Shown: positions 59,041 to 64,000 of the stretch, piece by piece | How the letters are laid out: each line of letters starts with the position of its first letter | Numbering within the stretch: position 1 is the stretch's first letter | NCBI GenBank assembly: GCA_021775755.1 | Contig: JAJFHE010000054.1 | Coordinates: forward strand, 1 to 64,000 | Origin: Hyphomicrobiales bacterium | GTDB lineage: Bacteria > Pseudomonadota > Alphaproteobacteria > Rhizobiales > JAJFHB01 | Direction of reading: 5' to 3' | DNA: 64,000 bases | Translations under genes and position numbers: made by a program | The notes under the pieces: generated by a model | What the model was told of the DNA's origin: nothing | Databases searched by the model: none | Seen by the model: the letters and a program-made list of their open reading frames with translations, nothing else

Positions 59041-60027
59041 ATGGAGATGATCAAAGGGCATTTAAAGCCGGTTCCCGTCAGTACGATCCCGGACGCGGGC
59101 GACGAGCCCGTCCCTGCCGCGAAACTTGGCATAGCGTTGGGTGCAGGAGTTGCCAAAGGCTGGGCTCATATCGGCGTCATCCAGAGGCTTGAGGAAGCCG
59201 GCATCGTTGCCGATGTCACCGCGGGCACATCAATCGGCGCGCTGTGCGGCGGCTGCCATGTTGCTGGCAAGCTCAATGAATTGGAGAATTTCGCCCGGGG
59301 CCTGACCCGGCGGCGCATTTTCTCTTTAATGGATTTTTCCTGGCGTGGCAGCGGCCTGATCTCCGGCAACAAACTTGCCCAGATGCTCGACGAGGAAATC
59401 GGCGACATGCTGATCCAGGACCTCAAACGGCCTTTCATCTGCATTGCGACCGAACTCCTGACCGGCCATGAAATCTGGCTGAAGAACGGCCCGCTGGTTC
59501 CGGCAATTCGCGCGTCCTATGCACTGCCCGGCGTCTTCAAGCCGGTCAACATCGACGACATGTGGCTGCTCGACGGCGCCGTCGTAAATCCGATCCCCGT
59601 TTCGACCTGCCGCGCCATGGGCGCGCGCGTTGTCATCGCCGTCAATCTGAATACGGAATCATTCGGCTCCGGCACGGTTATCCAGGCGCCGCTGAAGAAC
59701 GGCGACGGCAATGGCAACGCAGTGGACGATGCCGCAACGGCCGAACAGGCGCGCACGGCGTTTCTGCATCAGCTGTTTGGCCGGCCGGGCGAAGGCCCGG
59801 GTATAACCGCCGTTCTGGTTGCCGCCTTCAATATATCGCAGGACCGTCTCGCCAGGTCACGCCTCGCCGGCGATCCGCCCGATATTGTCATCACCCCACG
59901 CGCACCCGACGTGGGACTGTTTGATTTCGATAAGGCCGACGAGTGCATCGAAGCAGGCCGCGAAGCGGCCGAACGCGTCCTGCCCGACATCGAACATGCA
60001 ATGAAAGCGCTCAGGCCCGCACACTGA
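59041..60027 (+). CDS. Patatin-like phospholipase
   Basis: A 328-residue patatin-domain hydrolase. The oxyanion glycine region is LGIALGAGVAKGWAHIG (G-x-G-x-x-K/R-G), the nucleophile serine is in TAGTSIGALCGG (G-x-S-x-G), and the Asp of the dyad is in LLDGAVVNPIPV (D-G-A/G). Related to RssA/NTE-type proteins acting on membrane lipids. No signal peptide is seen. Start choice is uncertain: ATG at 59041, GTG at 59020 or TTG at 59008; no good ribosome site marks any. It follows hisI, as is usual in related genomes. Confidence 0.85.
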   Translation: MEMIKGHLKPVPVSTIPDAGDEPVPAAKLGIALGAGVAKGWAHIGVIQRLEEAGIVADVTAGTSIGALCGGCHVAGKLNELENFARGLTRRRIFSLMDFSWRGSGLISGNKLAQMLDEEIGDMLIQDLKRPFICIATELLTGHEIWLKNGPLVPAIRASYALPGVFKPVNIDDMWLLDGAVVNPIPVSTCRAMGARVVIAVNLNTESFGSGTVIQAPLKNGDGNGNAVDDAATAEQARTAFLHQLFGRPGEGPGITAVLVAAFNISQDRLARSRLAGDPPDIVITPRAPDVGLFDFDKADECIEAGREAAERVLPDIEHAMKALRPAH

Positions 60028-60038
60028 AAGAGCGCTCG

Positions 60039-60470
60039 TCACCCAGAAGCGATATAACCCCGCATCGCTTCAACCTCGAGTTCGGACTCTGCGATACGCT
60101 GCTTCACCACATCTCCAATCGAGATGATGCCAACCAACGCGTCGTTTTCCACTACCGGCAGGTGCCGGAAACGCCCCTCGGTCATGCGCGACATGAGCTC
60201 TGCCACCGTGTCGTCCGGCCCGCAGGTCACGACATTGGCGGTCATGAAAGTCTTGACGTCGCTTTGCAGCGAGTGCGGACCGTTTTCCGCAATGGCACGT
60301 ACGATATCGCGTTCCGATATGATGCCGCGCAAATCGCCTTTCTCATCGGTAACGACAATCGCTCCGATATTGTGTGAAGTCAGCGTTTGTGCCGTATCCT
60401 GCAAGGAATCGGAAGGACGCGCGGTGATCAGATCACCGTCCTTGAGCTTTAGTATTCCAGCAACATTCAT
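60039..60470 (-). CDS. CBS-domain pair protein
   Basis: A 143-residue protein made of two CBS repeats: the first spans residues about 10-60 (DTAQTLTSHNIGAIVVTDEKG, RGIISERDIVRA), the second 75-125 (TVAELMSRMTEGRFRHLPVVEN, VGIISIGDVVK). Stand-alone CBS pairs bind adenosyl ligands such as AMP or NADH and regulate partner proteins. No partner is evident. The ATG at 60470 has GAGGAGCC upstream. It converges on the patatin gene and is followed by a rhomboid gene upstream on the same strand. Confidence 0.9.
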   Translation of the reverse strand: MNVAGILKLKDGDLITARPSDSLQDTAQTLTSHNIGAIVVTDEKGDLRGIISERDIVRAIAENGPHSLQSDVKTFMTANVVTCGPDDTVAELMSRMTEGRFRHLPVVENDALVGIISIGDVVKQRIAESELEVEAMRGYIASG

Positions 60471-60593
60471 TAAAGGCTCCTCGACCTGGCCGGCCACCGA
60501 GACTCTGGAACGTAATGATGCGGTACGGAGCTTCGCTTTGGCAAGCTCCAGAGGGCATTTTCTGCAATGAATTGCGGCAAGCCCGGAACCTGC

Positions 60594-61325
60594 TCAGGTA
60601 CGCACCGTTCGATCAAACAGACCAAAAAGCAAAAGTCCGGCAAGGAAGCCGCCCAGGTGCGCCTCCCAGGCGACCTGGCCTTCCACGCCGGGAATGAACG
60701 AGTTGGACACGCCGAACAGCAGATTGATACCAATCCAAACGCCCAGGAACGCCAGCGCACGGGGGTTGGAGAAAACCTGCGATAGCGATTCGGCACGCAT
60801 ATGGTGAGGATGCATGCGGCTTGCCTGAAAGAGGTTGGAGGGCCGCGAGAAAATAAACCGGACGGCTCCGGCCATTTGACCGGATATGGCTGCCGATGCC
60901 CCGATCACCGGCACCATCTCGCCCCAGTAAACGCCAAGATGAAGCGCCGCGCCGGCGACCGCGCACACCAGGCTGAACACAATGAACCGGATGGCGCCGA
61001 ACCGTCGGGCCACCACGCTGCCGAACGCCAGCATCCAGAAGCTGTTGACGGCGAGATGGAGCCAGTCCGCGTGCAACATTGAATATGTTGCGAACGTCCA
61101 CACGTTGGCCGCGGTGCCGCCGGGAAATTTCACGTAAAGCGCTTCGGCGCCTGTAAGATACCGCGCCGGAATGAATGCATAGGTCAGCAACAGCAACAGT
61201 TCCTCATCCTCGGTTATCGATCCCCGCCACACATGAACAGCGATGAATGCCGCAACCGACAGAATGACGACAAGCGGCGCGTTGACCGCACGCGTGGATG
61301 CATTTGCACTTTGATCTGACATCAT
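60594..61325 (-). CDS. Rhomboid-family intramembrane serine protease
   Basis: A 243-residue membrane protein with about six helices. The catalytic Ser is in VIGASAAISG (G-x-S-x-x-x-x-G), the His in WEAHLGGFLAG, and the helix with HADWLHLAVNSFWML carries the conserved His and Asn that form the oxyanion site. It cleaves membrane-anchored substrates, unknown here. The start MMSDQSANAST begins the cytoplasmic N-terminus. It lies 124 bp upstream of the CBS gene on the same strand. Confidence 0.9.
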   Translation of the reverse strand: MMSDQSANASTRAVNAPLVVILSVAAFIAVHVWRGSITEDEELLLLLTYAFIPARYLTGAEALYVKFPGGTAANVWTFATYSMLHADWLHLAVNSFWMLAFGSVVARRFGAIRFIVFSLVCAVAGAALHLGVYWGEMVPVIGASAAISGQMAGAVRFIFSRPSNLFQASRMHPHHMRAESLSQVFSNPRALAFLGVWIGINLLFGVSNSFIPGVEGQVAWEAHLGGFLAGLLLFGLFDRTVRT

Positions 61326-61515
61326 AAAACCGCGCTTGCTCGTGTTGGGCGCTCATCGAAGTTTAGGGCCTGGCCCCAGGCGCACCCCCCTGCACCGGCT
61401 TAGCACAGGTTCCCCTCTTCTTGGGCGCCTGTGTCGCCCCCTGTCAACGCCGGATTGGCGCACGCTGCGTAATTTTCGCGCCGCCAGCATGCTTGTCCGC
61501 CTGCGATCTGGTTAA

Positions 61516-61531
61516 TGGCACGGAAACTGCT
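61516..61531 (+). promoter_or_regulatory. Sigma-54-type promoter candidate
   Basis: TGGCACGGAAACTGCT matches TGGCACG-N4-TTGCT with one change (C for the first T of TTGC), and the GG and GC pairs are 12 bases apart as required. It faces the PAS gene, whose ATG is about 165 bp downstream. No enhancer-binding protein gene is in the window. Confidence 0.4.
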
Positions 61532-61577
61532 CTGTTTAGGCCAGAACATGGAGATTGATGCGCAGGTGTATCAAAAC

Positions 61578-61625
61578 TGGACGGCCGGACCGGCATCTGA
61601 ACAAAAACAAACGGCCGGCCGTCCA
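61578..61625 (+). other. Inverted repeat in the PAS gene leader
   Basis: TGGACGGCCGG and CCGGCCGTCCA form perfect 11-bp arms around a 26-base, A-rich loop. It could fold in the leader transcript or bind a dimeric regulator. No T-tail follows. Confidence 0.5.
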
Positions 61626-61697
61626 GGACAGCCCCTGCAGCTCATCTGAGACGCAAAAGAACGAACCGCAGCGCAAAACAGGACAGGCAGCTCGAGC

Positions 61698-62324
61698 ATG
61701 AAGCATCCCGAAACGAGAAAGCTGTACGACTACTGGAACAGCTTGCGCCTGTCACGGTCGGCTCCGCTGAGAAGCGACATCAACCCGCGGGAAATCAAGA
61801 CTCTGCTGCCGCGGCTCTTCATTCTGCAGCGCGAAACCGAACGCAGCTACCGCTACCGGCTTGCCGGCACCGACCTCTGCCGCTTCTTCGATGGCGAACT
61901 GCGCGACCGCAATTTTCTTGCCGACTGGCAAGATAACGAGCGCGCCAGCATGGTGTCGCTGTTTCAAAGCATAACTGAAGAAAAGTCTGCCGCCGTTCTC
62001 GGTGTCAAGGCAAACGACGGCGACTACAACGAATGTCAGATGGAGTATCTGCTTGTGCCTGTCCGTCTCGACGGCAGTTCGGAGGTGCGGATTATCGGCT
62101 GCGTCGGCATATTCGAGCCGTGCGCATGGCTTGGCCGCACACCAATCCAGCATCAGGAGATCACAGGGCTGCGCCTTCTGCGGCCCGACGAAGCGCCGCG
62201 TTTCCTTGAGCACCGCCAGGACGCCCTGTGCGAACCTGCCGAAACGGTTGCCACCGCATCCGCCCCCGAAGGCGCGGAGCGCCATGGCCACCTGTGGGTC
62301 ATCGACGGCGGCGCCGCACGGTGA
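61698..62324 (+). CDS. PAS-domain protein (PAS_5/DUF1464-type)
   Basis: A 208-residue single-domain protein of the alphaproteobacterial PAS family. Characteristic are YDYWNSLRLSRSAPLRSDINP, RYRLAGTDLCRFFDGELRDRNFL and the C-terminal VRIIGCVGIFEPCAWLG. It has no kinase, cyclase or DNA-binding part, so it may act as a sensor subunit. Neighbouring PilZ gene suggests a link to surface or motility signalling. The family name is from memory; the domain itself is well supported. Confidence 0.75.
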   Translation: MKHPETRKLYDYWNSLRLSRSAPLRSDINPREIKTLLPRLFILQRETERSYRYRLAGTDLCRFFDGELRDRNFLADWQDNERASMVSLFQSITEEKSAAVLGVKANDGDYNECQMEYLLVPVRLDGSSEVRIIGCVGIFEPCAWLGRTPIQHQEITGLRLLRPDEAPRFLEHRQDALCEPAETVATASAPEGAERHGHLWVIDGGAAR

Positions 62325-62382
62325 ACATCATATCCGGCGCCCACACTGGGAATATTTCACCGCACACTCATCTATTGCATCT

Positions 62383-62398
62383 TTAACTGCCCGTTAAA
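62383..62398. promoter_or_regulatory. CtrA-type box upstream of the PilZ gene
   Basis: TTAACTGCCCGTTAAA matches TTAA-N7-TTAA with A in place of the final C. It lies 85-100 bp before the GTG start of the PilZ gene, a promoter-like position. Confidence 0.5.
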
Positions 62399-62482
62399 GC
62401 GGCGTGCCTATTCTTAGTGAGTTGGAGTCTGCTTGCGTTACGGCATTCAGGCCATCTGCAACTATGACGTGAAGGTGCCGCA

Positions 62483-63073
62483 GTGTCCTTATTGTCTCAA
62501 GTTCTTGAGGACGAGGAGTCGAAGCCGGTTTCGTCGATACTGTTCGGACGCTACATGCTTCCGGACAGGACCGAGCACGCCAGCCAGATCAAGGACATCT
62601 CTCCCACCGAAGCAACATTTTCGTGCGCGGCACCGCCTCAGATCGGCGACCATATCATTGCCTATATCGAAGAGATTGGCCGTGTTGAGGGCGATGTTGC
62701 AACGGTTACAACCACTGAATTCCATGTCGAGTTCACGGTTCCTGAATCCAAACGCAACAAAATTGCTGCAAAACTCAATTGGATGCAGACAAATGCCGAA
62801 GAGGGCTCTAGCGAACAGCGCCGCCATGCGCGCTTTGAGCCTGATGCCGGCAACACGGTCCTCACGATGCCCGACGGCCGCCAGTATGGCTGCGAAGTGC
62901 TCGATATGTCGCTGAGCGGAGCAGCCATCAGAGTTTCAGTCATCCCGAGCATCGGCACCAACGTGACGCTTGGCAAAATGCGCGGCACGGTGACCCGAAT
63001 TCACGAATGCGGCTTTGCACTCGAGTTCAATCACCTGCTCGACGAACCGGACCTGCACAAACACCTCTCCTGA
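62483..63073 (+). CDS. PilZ-domain protein, likely c-di-GMP effector
   Basis: A 196-residue protein. The C-terminal PilZ domain shows both c-di-GMP-binding motifs: RRHAR near residue 113 (R-x-x-x-R) and DMSLSGAAIRV (D/N-x-S-x-x-G). The N-terminal half, with KDISPTEATFSCAAPPQIGDHII, looks like a second, degenerate PilZ-like barrel lacking the arginines. The start is GTG at 62483 with GAAGGTGCC upstream. The CtrA-like box 90 bp upstream fits a motility or surface role. Confidence 0.85.
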   Translation: MSLLSQVLEDEESKPVSSILFGRYMLPDRTEHASQIKDISPTEATFSCAAPPQIGDHIIAYIEEIGRVEGDVATVTTTEFHVEFTVPESKRNKIAAKLNWMQTNAEEGSSEQRRHARFEPDAGNTVLTMPDGRQYGCEVLDMSLSGAAIRVSVIPSIGTNVTLGKMRGTVTRIHECGFALEFNHLLDEPDLHKHLS

Positions 63074-63599
63074 TATTGAATGCCGAGGGTTCCGACGGCC
63101 GGGCCGCGACGCAACCCTTCCATGACATGACGTAACGCTGTTCCGGGTTTTTTGCCGGTGACCGACGGCGTCTGGTACCCGCACGCGGCTTTCGCGCCCG
63201 TCTTGCCGCGCGAAGAGATGCACAAAAAGTGCACGGGCCTCGTATTTTTTCTTCGCCGGTTCCTCCGCCACCACATTAAACGCAGCTCCGCCACTCCTGA
63301 GCGCCGCGTGTCCACCACGTCTGCTCGTTCCCCAGGCGGCGCCCCGGAGTTACATAAACGCCTGTGCAATTAGTAACGCAAGGCTCATGAAATGGCTGAA
63401 ATCCTCATATTTCCAGCGAAACGGCGAGAGTTCACGGCGCGCCAGCGGATTTAACAGAGTAAAAACACGATAGATAAAATTTTATTCAATTCTATTCTGT
63501 GTTTTATTGGAATTACACTTAAACATTACTTGTAAGTTTGACGTGATATAAAAATCTTCATGGCAAAGTACCCCCACAATCGAGGCAGGGGTACAGGAA
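63074..63599. other. Gene-free interval before the BTLCP gene
   Basis: About 525 bp with no convincing gene on either strand. The last 150 bp are AT-rich (GATAAAATTTTATTCAATTC, then TATAAAAATC), so a promoter for the gene at 63600 is likely. TTGACG near 63538 with GATATA closely after it is too tightly spaced for a standard promoter. Confidence 0.4.
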
Positions 63600-64000
63600 A
63601 TGAAAAACATAATAAGCGCCCTGATGTTGGGAGGCTGCGTCATCGCTGGAATGTCCACAAGCGCACTGTCGGTCGAATGGTCGAATAACTCGGACCGTGG
63701 CCCGAACGCCAGCGTGCACTTGCGGTCCTACGGCGAAACCACACCGCCGATCGGCTTTGTTAATTTCTGCCGCCAGTACGGGCAGCAGTGCCGCGACGGC
63801 GCAAACCGCGACACGGTTGTCGCCATGGACAATTCGCGCTGGGCGGAACTGTCGCGCATCAATGACTACGTTAATGCGAAAATTGCGCCGGTCACCGATC
63901 AGGAACTTTATAACGTGCCCGAGCACTGGACATATCCGCAGTCACAAGGCGATTGCGAAGACTATGTGCTGCTCAAGAAACACTATCTTGAAGGCCTTGG
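63600..64000 (+). CDS. Transglutaminase-like cysteine peptidase, BTLCP family (cut by window end)
   Basis: The first 133 residues of an exported protein: signal peptide MKNIISALMLGGCVIAGMST, then PIGFVNFCRQYGQQCR and the catalytic cysteine motif SQGDCEDYVLLKKHYLE. This matches the BTLCP family (bacterial transglutaminase-like cysteine peptidases), common in alphaproteobacteria and including LapG-type periplasmic proteases that act under c-di-GMP control of adhesins. The neighbouring PilZ gene makes a c-di-GMP link tempting but unproven. The His and Asp residues lie beyond the window. Confidence 0.88.
   Translation, partial: MKNIISALMLGGCVIAGMSTSALSVEWSNNSDRGPNASVHLRSYGETTPPIGFVNFCRQYGQQCRDGANRDTVVAMDNSRWAELSRINDYVNAKIAPVTDQELYNVPEHWTYPQSQGDCEDYVLLKKHYLEGL

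Larger units (their letters stand above)
61326..61697. other. Gene-free interval upstream of the PAS gene
   Basis: About 370 bp without a gene. Features seen are a sigma-54-like element at 61516 and a perfect 11-bp inverted repeat at 61578-61625, both on the way to the gene at 61698. Confidence 0.45.

Noticed and set aside
63558-63926. 122-codon minus-strand frame near the window end
   Set aside because: Antisense to the BTLCP gene, which has a clear signal peptide and catalytic motif.

Overview
The window looks like a chromosomal segment of a high-GC alphaproteobacterium, probably in or near the Hyphomicrobiales. Pointers are a DUF2336 protein, a transglutaminase-like cysteine peptidase (BTLCP family), the run yidD / DUF922 / IscU-like / folE / hisI / patatin, and sequences matching the alphaproteobacterial CtrA box (TTAA-N7-TTAAC). 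No rRNA, tRNA, CRISPR array or prophage was recognised. Transposon remains are small and mostly decayed.

Layout. 0-3 kb: tail of an IS630 transposase, an acyl-CoA carboxyltransferase, and a RAYT-type transposase preceded by partial copies of its own 5' end. 3-6 kb: deaminase, hydroxyisobutyrate-type dehydrogenase, divergent lactonase-like hydrolase and two small exported proteins. 6.2-17.6 kb: an unusual block of ten exported proteins on the + strand (FecR, three OmpA-type, two caspase-like, two DUF4384, two trypsin-like zymogens), ending at a strong terminator and followed by a convergent Crp/Fnr regulator. Two near-perfect or perfect CRP-type palindromes lie inside this block, and a third starts a candidate noncoding transcript at 18.5 kb. 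18.9-23.5 kb: MMPL exporter with partner, and glpK. 23.6-30 kb: nadK, signalling genes (receiver, Hpt, DUF2336, second receiver), MFS transporter, lytic transglycosylase, and an intergenic region with two perfect CtrA boxes and a DnaA box. 30-36 kb: acyl-CoA and small-molecule enzymes. 36-40.3 kb: exported VWA protein and thrS. 40.3-49.5 kb: a more accessory stretch with a large palindromic element, IS5 relics, a methyltransferase, an FAD oxidoreductase with an internal repeat, two FecR-like paralogues and an SH3 protein. 49.5-55.7 kb: crotonase and acyl-CoA dehydrogenase genes, a GNAT/FeeM-cNMP fusion, and a TetR regulator with two visible operators. 55.7-64 kb: conserved housekeeping block, CBS, rhomboid, PAS and PilZ proteins, and a BTLCP peptidase cut by the window end.

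How the genes may work together. The 6.2-17.6 kb block is the strongest candidate for an undescribed system. Two caspase-like proteases with intact His/Cys dyads, two trypsin-like zymogens with intact triads and an Arg-Ile activation site, and OmpA and DUF4384 proteins all carry signal peptides. A Crp-type regulator whose recognition helix has the R-E-x-x-x-R pattern of E. coli CRP sits at the end. Matching sites at 8108 and 12243 stand at class II-like distances from -10 sequences. I infer a cNMP-responsive, envelope-located proteolytic module; its function is unknown. Separately, CtrA-type sites mark the receiver/MaoC divergent region, the DUF2336 gene and the PilZ gene, suggesting cell-cycle or motility control.
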